Assembly: GCA_021158595.1 (NCBI GenBank)
Contig: JAGGUF010000081.1
Coordinates: 1-24,033 of the forward strand
Source of the DNA: a bacterium
GTDB lineage: Bacteria > Patescibacteriota > Minisyncoccia > Minisyncoccales > GCA-002788555
Reading direction: 5' to 3'
DNA: 24,033 nt
The position numbers and the translations under genes are program-made. Positions 6,820 to 16,100 of this stretch are shown here, in pieces. A model generated the notes under the pieces. That model was not told the origin of the DNA, searched no databases, and saw only the letters and a program-made list of their open reading frames with translations. Numbering within the stretch: position 1 is the stretch's first letter; each line of letters opens with the position of its first letter.

Positions 6820-7905
6820 ATGTCTATTTCTATTGGAATAGTGGGGTTGGCAAATGTAGGGAAGTCTACTTTATTCAAGGCTCTTACCAGAAACCCTGTG
6901 GATATCTCAAACTATCCTTTCTGTACCATTGAGCCCAATATAGGAATTGTCAAGGTCCCAGACGAGAGACTTTTGAAATTGACTAAGTTTACTACCTCTG
7001 GAAGAAGTATTCCGGCAGTCATAAAATTCGTAGATATCGCTGGTTTGGTAAAAAATGCTCATAAAGGAGAAGGGTTGGGCAATCAATTTCTGGCTCATAT
7101 TAAACAGGTAGATGCTATTCTTTATGTCTTGCGGGGTTTTGAAAATAAAAAGGTTCCTTCTTCTGAAGAAGGAATTAATCCAAAACGCGATCTTGAGATT
7201 ATTGTTTCAGAACTGATTTTAAAAGATATTGAAACAATCGAAAAGCGATTAGAATCCTTGAAAAAGGAGATAAAAAAAGGAGAGAAAAAAGCAATGGAGG
7301 AAATGGCAATAATAAAGGAAGTTCAAGAGTCTTTAAATAAAGAAGAAATGGTGATAAAATATTTAAAAAGATTTTCTGAGAAAGAAAGAGAAAGAAGAAT
7401 TGAGTTCTTAAAGCCCCTTTGTCTTTTAACAGCCAAAAAGGGTATTATTTTACTAAATACCAATGATTCAAAAACTGATGAACAGTTAAAGAGAAAAGCA
7501 GAGGAAATGGATTTTCCTTATATAGTGCTTGATGCTAAAGAAGCCTGTGAGATTTCTGAGTTAACAGAGGAAGAAAAAAAGGAATTAGGAATAAAAGAGA
7601 ATCCTCTTGATTCTCTCATAAGAACCTCTTATAAAATTTTAGACCTGATAACCTTTTTTACCATTAAGGAGGATAGAACTGAGGTAAGGGCCTGGAGTAT
7701 AAAAAGGGGAACAAAGGGGCCAAAAGCGGCTGGAATTATTCACAGTGATTTTGAGAAAAAATTTATAAAGGTAGAAGTGATTAATTGGAAAAAACTTTTA
7801 AATTTTGAAAGTTGGGCCCAGGCTAAAGGAGCAGGGGCAATAAGCACAGAAGGGAAGGACTATGAAATTGAAGATGGAGATGTGATATTGGTAAAACATG
7901 GATAG
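6820..7905 (+). CDS. ychF: Ribosome-associated ATPase YchF (Obg family)
   Basis: YchF/OLA1 proteins are P-loop NTPases of the Obg family that bind the ribosome and prefer ATP over GTP. The 361-aa product has the G1 loop 'GLANVGKST' (9-17), a G3 motif 'DIAGLVKNAHKGEGLGNQFL' (72-91), a coiled-coil insertion rich in Lys/Glu (about 122-195), and 'NTND' (213-216) where GTPases have NKxD, as expected for this ATP-preferring branch. The C-terminal TGS domain (about 275-361) ends with the family pattern 'GKDYEIEDGDVILVKHG'. Length is typical (about 363). The ATG at 6820 is set by the canonical N-terminus 'IGIVGLANVGKS'. It is preceded by a tandem heptamer array rather than a ribosome binding site. 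Confidence 0.97.
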   Translation: MSISIGIVGLANVGKSTLFKALTRNPVDISNYPFCTIEPNIGIVKVPDERLLKLTKFTTSGRSIPAVIKFVDIAGLVKNAHKGEGLGNQFLAHIKQVDAILYVLRGFENKKVPSSEEGINPKRDLEIIVSELILKDIETIEKRLESLKKEIKKGEKKAMEEMAIIKEVQESLNKEEMVIKYLKRFSEKERERRIEFLKPLCLLTAKKGIILLNTNDSKTDEQLKRKAEEMDFPYIVLDAKEACEISELTEEEKKELGIKENPLDSLIRTSYKILDLITFFTIKEDRTEVRAWSIKRGTKGPKAAGIIHSDFEKKFIKVEVINWKKLLNFESWAQAKGAGAISTEGKDYEIEDGDVILVKHG

Positions 7906-7910
7906 TTGTA

Positions 7911-7934
7911 GGGAGGGGGATTAAGGAGGGGGTG
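7911..7934 (+). repeat. Partial copy of the GC-rich intergenic repeat
   Basis: GGGAGGGGGATTAAGGAGGG plus GGTG resembles the right arm and flank of the hairpin at 6706-6734, with the AGG before ATT missing. It lacks the matching left arm, so it looks like half of the element. Confidence 0.5.
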
Positions 7935-7962
7935 AAACTGTAAAATAATTTTATTTATTCTT

Positions 7963-8463
7963 ATGGAACCAGAGAATGTTTTAAAAGGACAGATGGCAAA
8001 AAGCATAGTAAAGGAATTGCTTAAAAGGTGCAAAAACAGAGTTTATCATTTTGGTAATACTGCTTTTTTCGAACAGTTAACTCAATCAGAGAAGTCAATT
8101 AATAGAGAAGGTGAGATTGGAAAGAAGATTTCTTCTATTCCCGATTTTTTGGTAGTAACAAAAAAGGATAAGGTTTTATTTTTAGAGGTAAAGTTTCGTA
8201 CTGATCCAGAGGCGCTTGAAGAAGAGTTGTTATTAGAAAAAGAATTTTTAGAGAGATTTTGGGAAGCAAAGATTATCTTGGTGACCTGTAAAGAGAAGCC
8301 CTATTTTAGAATTTTGACCCCTCCCTATTTTTCAAAAGAAAAAAGAGAGGGTTGGCCTATTCCTGTTTTAAACTGGCTTCCTGTTGAAGATGATCCTGAA
8401 CTTAAGGTAAATTCAAAGGTCGTAAAAGAATTTGAAAAATTAATAGAAAAATATTACCTATGA
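7963..8463 (+). CDS. Small PD-(D/E)XK nuclease-like protein
   Basis: I do not recognise a named family. The 166-aa product has a helical N-terminus ('LKGQMAKSIVKELLKR', 7-22), then 'IPDFLVVTKKDKVLFLEVK' (59-77), which fits the PD-(D/E)XK core: Pro60-Asp61, two strands, and Glu75-Val-Lys77. A charged helix (84-101) and a strand 'KIILVTC' (103-109) follow, as in restriction-endonuclease-like folds. The C-terminus has 'WPIPVLNWLPVEDDP' (131-145). It is soluble and cytoplasmic by composition. Catalysis, if any, would be metal-dependent DNA or RNA cleavage, but an inactive binding role is possible. Its TGA overlaps the start of a 56-aa membrane protein gene. No Shine-Dalgarno is seen. Confidence 0.6.
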   Translation: MEPENVLKGQMAKSIVKELLKRCKNRVYHFGNTAFFEQLTQSEKSINREGEIGKKISSIPDFLVVTKKDKVLFLEVKFRTDPEALEEELLLEKEFLERFWEAKIILVTCKEKPYFRILTPPYFSKEKREGWPIPVLNWLPVEDDPELKVNSKVVKEFEKLIEKYYL

Positions 8464-8630
8464 GAAGGTGGTCATTAATTATTTTAGGAATTGTTCTAAT
8501 GGGCTTAGGGATTTATGGAATTATTTTTTGGTGGTGGCCCCTTTTTGTTAAGGTTTTCTTAGGCCTTTTAGGACCAATTCTTTTTTTAGCAGGACTTATT
8601 ATATATTTTATTGGTTGGGAAGAGGAGTAA
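8460..8630 (+). CDS. 56-aa two-helix membrane protein
   Basis: This small gene starts with the ATG of an ATGA overlap (8460-8463) with the preceding nuclease-like gene and ends in TAA. The product is almost entirely hydrophobic: a helix at about 5-25, a Trp-rich turn 'FWWWP' (23-27), a second helix at about 30-52, and an acidic end 'GWEEE'. The N-terminus is basic (MRRW), predicting both termini inside. No family is recognised. The overlap, codon use like its neighbours and a clean two-helix pattern support a real gene. It lies 34 bases before leuS. Confidence 0.65.
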   Translation: MRRWSLIILGIVLMGLGIYGIIFWWWPLFVKVFLGLLGPILFLAGLIIYFIGWEEE

Positions 8631-8658
8631 TTTATCCTCTCAGAGACAGAAAACTCTT

Positions 8659-8676
8659 AGGGTTATGTATAACCCT
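8659..8676 (+). promoter_or_regulatory. Inverted repeat enclosing the leuS start codon
   Basis: AGGGTTA-TGTA-TAACCCT is a perfect 7-bp stem with a four-base loop. The leuS ATG (8665-8667) spans the top of the left arm and the loop. In mRNA this could mask initiation. It may also be chance, since TATAAC encodes the conserved Tyr-Asn after Met. Confidence 0.3.
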
Positions 8677-11175
8677 TCTAAAATCGAACCCAAGTGGCAA
8701 AAGACTTGGGAGAAATTGGATATTTATAAAGCCAAGGATTTTTCCAGAAAGCCAAAGATGTATATTTTGGTAGAGTTTCCCTATCCTTCAGGAGAGGGTC
8801 TCCATGTCGGTCATTGTCGGAGTTATTCAGCCTTAGATGCCATTGCTCGAAAAAAGAGAATGGAAGGATACAATGTTTTATTTCCTATTGGTTGGGATGC
8901 CTTTGGGTTGCCAGCAGAAAATTATGCTATAAAGACAAAATCCCATCCCCAAAAAACAGTAAGCAAAAATATTGCCAACTTTAAAAGACAACTTAAGAGT
9001 TTAGGGCTCTCTTTTGATTGGTCACGAGAAATAAATACCACTGATCCTAAATATTATAAGTGGACCCAGTGGATTTTTCTTAAACTTTTTGAGAAGGGTT
9101 TGGTTTATCGAGCAGAGATTCCTATTAACTGGTGTCCTTCTTGTAAAATTGGGTTGGCCAACGAAGAGGTGGTTCAGGGTAAGTGTGAGCGGTGTGGAAC
9201 ACCAGTAGAAAAGAGAATTAAAAAACAATGGATGATAAAAATTACTGCCTATGCCGATAGATTAATAGAAGATTTGAAGAAGGTTGATTATCCAGAAAAG
9301 GTGAAACTCCAGCAAATAAATTGGATTGGAAAAAGTTATGGTACAGAAGTTAAATTTAAACTGAAAAAGAGTCATTATCTTCCTGTCTTTACTACCAGAG
9401 TGGATACCATTTTTGGAGTAACGGCTCTTGTTTTGGCTCCGGAGCATCCATTGGTAAATGTGCTCACTACTCAAGAAAACAAAGAAAAGGTAAAAAAATA
9501 TATTGAAAAGATTAAAAACAAAAGTGAGTTTGAAAGAACAAAGTTAGAAAAGAAGCGCACTGGTGTATTTACGGGTTCATATTGTATTAATCCAATAAAT
9601 GAGGAAAAAATTCCTATCTGGATAGGAGATTATGTAATTGGAAGTTATGGTGGGGGAGCAGTAATGGTTGTGCCAGGTCATGATAAACGAGACTATGAGT
9701 TTGCCAAAAGATATGGATTAAAGATAAAAGAGGTGGTCAGACCCAAAAACCAAAAATCAAATAAAAACACCCTTCCCTTTGTGGAAGATGGGATATTGGT
9801 AAATTCTGGAGAGTTTTCAGGCCTTTCTTCTTTAAAGGCAAGAGAAAAAATTACATTGTGGTTAGAAAAAAGAGGTTTGGGAAGGAAAAGTGTTCAATAT
9901 AAACTTCGAGATTGGGTTTTCTCAAGACAGCATTATTGGGGCGAACCTATTCCCTTGGTTTATTGCGAAAACTGCAAAAAAATAGTGGAGAAGATCAAGT
10001 CTGGTTCTTCAGATATCAAATCTCAAAAACCTAAATTTAACAAGGGAGAACTGTTAAATCCAGGATGGATTTCTATTCCTGAAAAGGATTTACCGGTTGA
10101 ACTTCCATTTGTAGAAAAATATCAACCTACAGAAACCGGAGAATCTCCCTTGGCAAATATCAAAAAGTGGGTGATTTGTAAATGTCCAAAATGTGGAAGA
10201 CAGGCAAGAAGAGAAACCGATACTATGCCTAATTGGGCGGGTTCCTCTTGGTATTTTATGCGTTATACTGATCCTTCAAATGATAAGGCATTGGCTAATT
10301 CCAAAAAATTGAAATATTGGATGCCGGTGGACTGGTATAATGGGGGAATGGAGCATACCACCTTACATCTTTTGTATTCCCGTTTTTGGTATAAGTTTCT
10401 TTTCGATATTGGTGTTGCTCCTCAGGATGAGCCCTATAAAAAAAGAACCTCTCATGGAGTAGTTTTGGCAGAGGATGGAAGAAAAATGTCAAAATCTCTT
10501 GGAAATGTTATTAATCCTGATGAGATTGTAAAAAAATATGGAGCAGATACATTAAGGGTTTATGAGATGTTTATGGGTCCCTTTGATCAGGCCATTGCTT
10601 GGAGCAATAAGGGACTAATGGGAGTTTATCGATTTCTAAAAAAATTTTGGAAATTGAGTTTAGAGTGTACCTCTAATCCTAAGAGTAGTTTGAAGATTAT
10701 AAGAAGTATTCATCAACTTAACAAACAGATAGATAAGGATTTGGAAAAGACAAAATTTAATACTATAATTGCAGGTTTTATGAAATTTGTGAATTTGTGT
10801 GGGAAGAATAAAAAAGAGGTGGGAAGAGATGCAATTGAAAGAATGCTCCTTTTATTCTCTCCCTTTGCTCCTCATATTTCAGAGGAACTCTGGCAGAGAC
10901 TTCATCCTGAGCGCTATAAAGATCCTGAATATAGCATTTTTAGAGAGAAATGGCCCAAATATGATCCAGAACTTATCAGAGAACAAACATTTACCCTAAT
11001 AATTCAGATCAATGGAAAAACAAGAGACAAAATAGAAGTAAAAAAGGACTCTTCTCAAAAAGAGATTGAATCCTTGACTTTAGGACGAGAAAAGATTAAA
11101 AAATATATTTCCAACAAAAAGATTGAAAAGGTTATTTTTGTCAAAAACAAATTGATAAATTTTGTTATTAAATAA
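8665..11175 (+). CDS. leuS: Leucyl-tRNA synthetase
   Basis: Charges tRNA-Leu with leucine in the cytoplasm. The start is set at the ATG giving 'MYNPSKIEPKWQ', the classic LeuRS N-terminus; a TTG 54 bases upstream would overlap the preceding small gene and add unrelated residues. The product is 836 aa. It has the class I HIGH motif as 'HVGH' (47-50), a Cys4 zinc site ('CPSC...CERC'), the CP1 editing domain with 'TTRVDT' and 'GAVMVVPGHDKRDYEF' (the editing Asp is present), a second Cys4 site ('CENC...CPKC'), the catalytic 'KMSKS' (607-611), an anticodon-binding helical domain and the C-terminal tRNA-binding domain ('INGKTRDKIEV'). No ribosome binding site is visible. glmS follows after six bases. 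Confidence 0.97.
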   Translation: MYNPSKIEPKWQKTWEKLDIYKAKDFSRKPKMYILVEFPYPSGEGLHVGHCRSYSALDAIARKKRMEGYNVLFPIGWDAFGLPAENYAIKTKSHPQKTVSKNIANFKRQLKSLGLSFDWSREINTTDPKYYKWTQWIFLKLFEKGLVYRAEIPINWCPSCKIGLANEEVVQGKCERCGTPVEKRIKKQWMIKITAYADRLIEDLKKVDYPEKVKLQQINWIGKSYGTEVKFKLKKSHYLPVFTTRVDTIFGVTALVLAPEHPLVNVLTTQENKEKVKKYIEKIKNKSEFERTKLEKKRTGVFTGSYCINPINEEKIPIWIGDYVIGSYGGGAVMVVPGHDKRDYEFAKRYGLKIKEVVRPKNQKSNKNTLPFVEDGILVNSGEFSGLSSLKAREKITLWLEKRGLGRKSVQYKLRDWVFSRQHYWGEPIPLVYCENCKKIVEKIKSGSSDIKSQKPKFNKGELLNPGWISIPEKDLPVELPFVEKYQPTETGESPLANIKKWVICKCPKCGRQARRETDTMPNWAGSSWYFMRYTDPSNDKALANSKKLKYWMPVDWYNGGMEHTTLHLLYSRFWYKFLFDIGVAPQDEPYKKRTSHGVVLAEDGRKMSKSLGNVINPDEIVKKYGADTLRVYEMFMGPFDQAIAWSNKGLMGVYRFLKKFWKLSLECTSNPKSSLKIIRSIHQLNKQIDKDLEKTKFNTIIAGFMKFVNLCGKNKKEVGRDAIERMLLLFSPFAPHISEELWQRLHPERYKDPEYSIFREKWPKYDPELIREQTFTLIIQINGKTRDKIEVKKDSSQKEIESLTLGREKIKKYISNKKIEKVIFVKNKLINFVIK

Positions 11176-11181
11176 TATATT

Positions 11182-12996
11182 ATGTGTGGAATTGTTGGCT
11201 ATATTGGAAAAGAAACCAATCCTCAGATAGGGCTTGAGGCTTTGAAACGACTTGAGTATCGAGGTTATGATTCAGCCGGTATGGCTGTTTTTAATTTTGA
11301 AAAAAAGCAAATCTATTGCTTAAAGTGTGTAGGCAGGATCTCAAACCTTGAGGATAAACTTTCTAACTCTGCTATTTTTGGAACTCCCTTTATTATGCAC
11401 ACCCGTTGGGCTACTACAGGAAGGGTTAACGAGGTAAATGCTCATCCCCATTCAGACTGCAAAGGTAACATATGGGTGGTCCATAATGGAATTATTGAGA
11501 ATTATCAGGAATTGAAAGAGGAACTTATAAAAGAAGGACATAGATTTGTCTCTGAAACTGATACCGAGGTTCTATCTCATTTAATAGAAAAATATTTCAA
11601 AGGAAACTTAGAGGAGGCGGTAAGAAAAGCCCTAAAAGAGGTAAAGGGCACATATGCCTTGGTTATAATCTCACGAGAGGATCCCTATAAAATAGTAGCG
11701 GCAAGCCTTTCTTCCCCTCTTTTGATTGGAATTAATGGGAAGGAGTATCTGATTGCTTCTGATCCCGCAGCCATTGTTTCCTATACCAAAAAAATCATTA
11801 ATCTTGAAGATAATGAGATAGCCACTATTACTCCAGAGAAATTTTTTATCTTTAAAGAAAAGGTTCCTCAAGAAATAGAATTGGAAGTGGAAGATATCCA
11901 AAAAGAGGGATATTCTCATTTTATGTTAAAAGAGATTATGGAACAGCCCAGGAGTTTGAAACATTCTCAACAGGGAAGAATACTTTTAGAAGAAGGACTG
12001 GCAAAATTGGGAGGACTGGAGGATGTAAAGGATAAACTTAAAGAGATTAAAAGATTAATTATCGTTGCCTGTGGAACAGCCTATCATGCGGGTTTGGTGG
12101 GAGAATATATGCTTGAAGAATATGCCGGAATTCCAGTAGAGGTGGATTTTGGTTCAGAGTTTCGCTATCGAAAGCCTATTTTAGACGAAAATACTGCCTT
12201 GTTGGCAATCTCTCAATCTGGTGAGACGGCTGATACCATTGCTGCCTTAAGAGAGGCAAAGAGAAAAGGAATTTTGACACTGGGAATTGTTAATGTAGTA
12301 GGCTCCACTGTATCCAGAGAAACTGATGCCGGGGTTTACAATCATGCCGGACCTGAAATTGGGGTGGCTTCTACCAAGGCATTTACCTCTCAACTTGAGG
12401 TTTTGGCTCTTTTAACCTTGTTTTTGGGAAGACAGAGAGAAATGTCTCTGGTAATGGGTCAACGAATTGCGAAAGAGATTTTAAAGATCCCAGAATTAGT
12501 AGAAAAGGTTTTACAAACCAGATCAGAGGTGAAAAAAATTGCTGAGAAGTATAAAGACGCCAAAAATTTCTTGTTTATTGGAAGAAAATATAATTATCCC
12601 ATTGCTTTAGAGGGGGCTTTAAAATTAAAAGAGATTTCCTACATTCATGCCGAGGGTTATGGAGCAGGGGAGATGAAGCATGGACCCCTTGCCTTAATCG
12701 ATAAAAATTTTCCCACTATTGCTATTTTGACTTCCGATAGTGTGTATAAAAAAACACTTTCTAATGCAGAGGAGATAAAAACCAGAGAAGGACCTATCAT
12801 TGCTATTGCTACTGAAGGTAATGATGAGATTAAAAATATAACTGAGGATGTGATTTATATTCCAAAGACCCTTGAAATGCTAACCCCTATTTTAAGTGTA
12901 ATCCCTCTTCAACTTTTTAGTTATTATATGGGAGTATTAAAAGGTTATGATGTGGATAAACCCCGTAATCTTGCAAAGTCTGTGACAGTAGAATAA
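11182..12996 (+). CDS. glmS: Glutamine--fructose-6-phosphate aminotransferase GlmS
   Basis: Makes glucosamine-6-phosphate from fructose-6-phosphate and glutamine, the first step to UDP-GlcNAc for peptidoglycan. The 604-aa protein is full length. The N-terminal amidotransferase domain begins 'MCGIVGYIG' with nucleophile Cys2, and has 'RWATTG' (75-80) and 'HNGIIENY' (101-108). Two SIS sugar-isomerase domains follow: 'ACGTAYHAG' (296-304), 'ISQSGETADT' (343-352), 'STKAFTSQ' (397-404), and the catalytic 'LKE' Glu484 with His500 in 'MKHGPLAL'. The ending 'DKPRNLAKSVTVE' is diagnostic. It begins six bases after leuS, so the two are probably co-transcribed; no room exists for a glmS ribozyme. Confidence 0.98.
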   Translation: MCGIVGYIGKETNPQIGLEALKRLEYRGYDSAGMAVFNFEKKQIYCLKCVGRISNLEDKLSNSAIFGTPFIMHTRWATTGRVNEVNAHPHSDCKGNIWVVHNGIIENYQELKEELIKEGHRFVSETDTEVLSHLIEKYFKGNLEEAVRKALKEVKGTYALVIISREDPYKIVAASLSSPLLIGINGKEYLIASDPAAIVSYTKKIINLEDNEIATITPEKFFIFKEKVPQEIELEVEDIQKEGYSHFMLKEIMEQPRSLKHSQQGRILLEEGLAKLGGLEDVKDKLKEIKRLIIVACGTAYHAGLVGEYMLEEYAGIPVEVDFGSEFRYRKPILDENTALLAISQSGETADTIAALREAKRKGILTLGIVNVVGSTVSRETDAGVYNHAGPEIGVASTKAFTSQLEVLALLTLFLGRQREMSLVMGQRIAKEILKIPELVEKVLQTRSEVKKIAEKYKDAKNFLFIGRKYNYPIALEGALKLKEISYIHAEGYGAGEMKHGPLALIDKNFPTIAILTSDSVYKKTLSNAEEIKTREGPIIAIATEGNDEIKNITEDVIYIPKTLEMLTPILSVIPLQLFSYYMGVLKGYDVDKPRNLAKSVTVE

Positions 12997-13003
12997 CAAG
13001 GGG

Positions 13004-13032
13004 TTGACAAATTTTAGGATAAAGGATACAAT
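13004..13032 (+). promoter_or_regulatory. Consensus sigma70-type promoter of rpoBC
   Basis: TTGACA (13004-13009) is a perfect -35; a 17-base spacer separates it from TACAAT (13027-13032), one mismatch from TATAAT. It starts eight bases after the glmS stop and predicts transcription from about 13039, leaving a leader of about 115 bases before rpoB. This is the strongest promoter in the window. Confidence 0.85.
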
Positions 13033-13040
13033 TTAAATTG

Positions 13041-13141
13041 AGCAACAAAAATAAGTTAGAAATATTTTTGAGTTATCTTTTAGATCTCTAAAATTTTGTT
13101 TTCAGCCCAATTTTTTTTAGTTTTGGGAAATTTTTGTTGTT
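13041..13141 (+). promoter_or_regulatory. Structured rpoB leader
   Basis: AGCAACAAAAAT (13041-13052) can pair with ATTTTTGTTGTT (13130-13141) over 12 bp (one G-U), closing the whole leader. Inside it are TTTTAGA-TC-TCTAAAA (13078-13093), which precedes a T-rich stretch, and CCCAA/TTGGG (13106-13110 and 13123-13127). The pairings are read directly; a role in attenuation, mRNA stability or autoregulation is inference. No known leader class is recognised. Confidence 0.4.
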
Positions 13142-13153
13142 AGTTGAGCCAAT

Positions 13154-16100
13154 ATGAGAAAGAAAAATTTTGGTAAATACTCTTTTAAATTTCCTTATCC
13201 TGACTTGATAGGCTTTCAGTTTGAATCTTATAAAGATTTTATAGAGAAAAGATTAAAAAAACTTTTCCAAGAATTCTCTCCAATTAGAGATTATGGAGAG
13301 AGAGAGTTTGAACTTTGGTTTAAAACACCTATTCTTCATAAGCCAAAGATAACTGAAGAAGAAGCCAGAAATATTAATTTTTCTTATGAGGGAAGTTTGG
13401 TGGTTCCCTGTATTCTTAAGATTAAGAGTTTAGGCAAAGAAAAGAAGGGGGAGGTTTATTTTTGCAACTTCCCCTATATTACTAAACGGGGCACCTTTAT
13501 TTTAAATGGTGTCGAGAGAGTGATAATTTCTCAGATTATTCGCTCTCCCGGCGTTTTTTTTACAGCCACCTCTTTTTATGGAAGAAAATTATTTGGAGCA
13601 AAAATTATTCCAAATCGAGGTGCCTGGCTTGAATTTGAGACAGACCTGAATGGAGTAATTTGGGTGAAGATTGATCGGAGAAGAAGAGTATTAGTAACTA
13701 CATTGCTCAGATTTTTTGGTATTGAAAAGGATGAGGAAATTAGAGAGATTTTTAAGGAAGATATAAAGGGGGCGGAGGTGGACTATATTAAAGAGACTCT
13801 TCAAAAGGATACCACCAAAAATAGAAATGAGGCAATGATAGAAATCTATAGTCACCTGCGACCCTCGGATTTGGCTACCCTTGAGAATGCAAAGGGATTT
13901 CTTGAAGCAATGTTCTTTGATCCCAAGCGTTATGATCTCTCAGAGGTGGGACGGTGGCGAATGCAGCAAAGATTAAAAATCTCTAAAAATTCAGATCGAG
14001 AGAATCGTCTTTTAACTAAAAGAGATATTATTCTTACCATAAAGGAGATTATAAGACTTAATAAAGATCCAAAGGCAGAGCCTGATAATATTGATCATCT
14101 CGGAAACCGGAGGATAAGGACATTAGGTGAACTTCTTGATTCAAAACTAAGGGTAGCCATGCTTCGCATAGAGAGGAATATTAAGGATAGGATGTCTACC
14201 ATTGAGCCCGAAGAGGCTGAACCAAAAAATATTATCAATCCTCGTCCCTTTGCTTCTCAGGTGAGGGAATTTTTCACCTTATCATCTCTTTCCCAATTTA
14301 TGGACAACGAGAATCCCTTAGCCGAACTTGAGCACAAAAGGCGCCTTTCGGCAATGGGACCTGGAGGATTGACCCGAGAACGAGCAGGTTTTGAGGTAAG
14401 AGATGTTCAACCGAGTCATTATGGAAGGATCTGTCCTATTCAAACTCCAGAGGGACAAAGTGTAGGTCTTATTACTCATCTTGCTCTTTTTGCAAGAATA
14501 AATCCATTGGGTTTTCTGGAGACTCCTTATTTTAAGGTGAAAGATGGAAGAGTAACGAAAGAAATTGAATATCTAAATGCATATGAAGAGGAAAAATATA
14601 ATATTGCTCCTGCAACCACTGCTCGGGATGCATCAGGAAAATTTATTGAAAAAAAGGCCGAAGCAAGAGCCAAAGGAGAACCTAAGGTAATTGATGTAAA
14701 AAAAATAGATTACATTGATGTCTCTCCTCAACAGATTCTTTCTGTCGGTGCTTCCTTAATTCCTTTTTTAGAACATGATGATGCAAATAGAGCCCTGATG
14801 GGTTCGAATATGCAAAAACAGAGTGTGCCTTGTATTCAGCCAGAGGTACCCTTGGTATCAACTGGAATAGAAGAGAGGGTTGCCAGAGACTCAAGACAAC
14901 TTATTGTAGCAGAAGAAGAGGGAGAGGTAAAAGAAGTGGATGCCTCTCATATTTTGGTTAAAACAAAAGATGGAAGACTGAAAAATTATTCTCTTTCTAA
15001 GTTTGTAAGGTCGAACCAATACACCAGCATTTCTCAGAGACCCATAGTGAAAGAAGGAGATAAGGTAAAAAAAGGAGACATTCTTGCTGAGGGCGCAGCA
15101 GTAGCCTCCGGAGCCTTAGCCTTGGGCAAGAATTTGCTTTGTGCCTTTATGCCTTGGCGCGGCGCTAATTATGAAGATGCTATTGTGATATCAAATAGAG
15201 TAGTAAAAAATGATGTTTTTACCTCTGTCCATATTGAAGATTTTACTTGTGATGTAAGAGAGACAAAATTAGGACCTGAGATTACTACAAACGATATTCC
15301 CAATGTATCGGAAGCAAAATTAAGAAACCTTGATAAGGATGGGATAATAAGAATTGGAGCAGAGGTAGAAGCAGGAGATATTTTGGTGGGAAAGGTTTCT
15401 CCTAAAGGAGAGGAGGAACTCTCTCCTGAAGAGATGCTTTTGAAAAAAATTTTTGGAGAGAAGGCAAAAGAGATAAAAGATACCTCTTTGGTACTTCCTC
15501 ATGGAAAGAGAGGGAAGGTGATTAGAGTAAAGATTTTTGATAGAGCCAAAGGATTTAAACTTGAGCCAGGAGTAATAAAAAGGATTCAGGTGGAGGTAGC
15601 ATATTTGCGAAAAATTTTAGTTGGAGATAAGTTGGCCGGCCGTCATGGAAATAAAGGGATAATCTCTAAGATTCTCCCAGAAGAAGAGATGCCATTTTTA
15701 GAAGATGGTACCCCGGTAGATATTATTATAAATCCCCTTTCGATAGCCTCCAGAATGAATATTGGACAGGTTCTTGAGGCACATCTTGGTTTTGCCGCAA
15801 AGAAATTGAATTATCGAGCGATATGTCCACCATTTGATGGTCCCTCAGAAGAAGAGATTAAAAGAGAACTTAAAAAGGCTAATCTTCCTGAGAGTGGCAA
15901 GGTTCAACTGTTTGACGGAAAAACTGGTTTGCCATTTAAGGAAAAAATAACAGTAGGATATATATATATGATGAAACTTATCCATATGGTAGAGGATAAG
16001 GTTCATGCCCGTTCCGTCGGTCCTTATTCATTAATTACCCAACAGCCATTAGGAGGAAAGGCTCAGTTTGGAGGTCAGAGGTTTGGAGAAATGGAGGTTT

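Noticed and set aside
8611..8664. TTG start for leuS 54 bases upstream
   Set aside because: It overlaps the 56-aa gene and adds residues not seen in LeuRS; MYNPSKIEPKWQ is the conserved N-terminus.
11176..11181. glmS ribozyme/riboswitch
   Set aside because: Only six bases separate leuS and glmS, too short for the ribozyme, and no such core is seen in the end of leuS.
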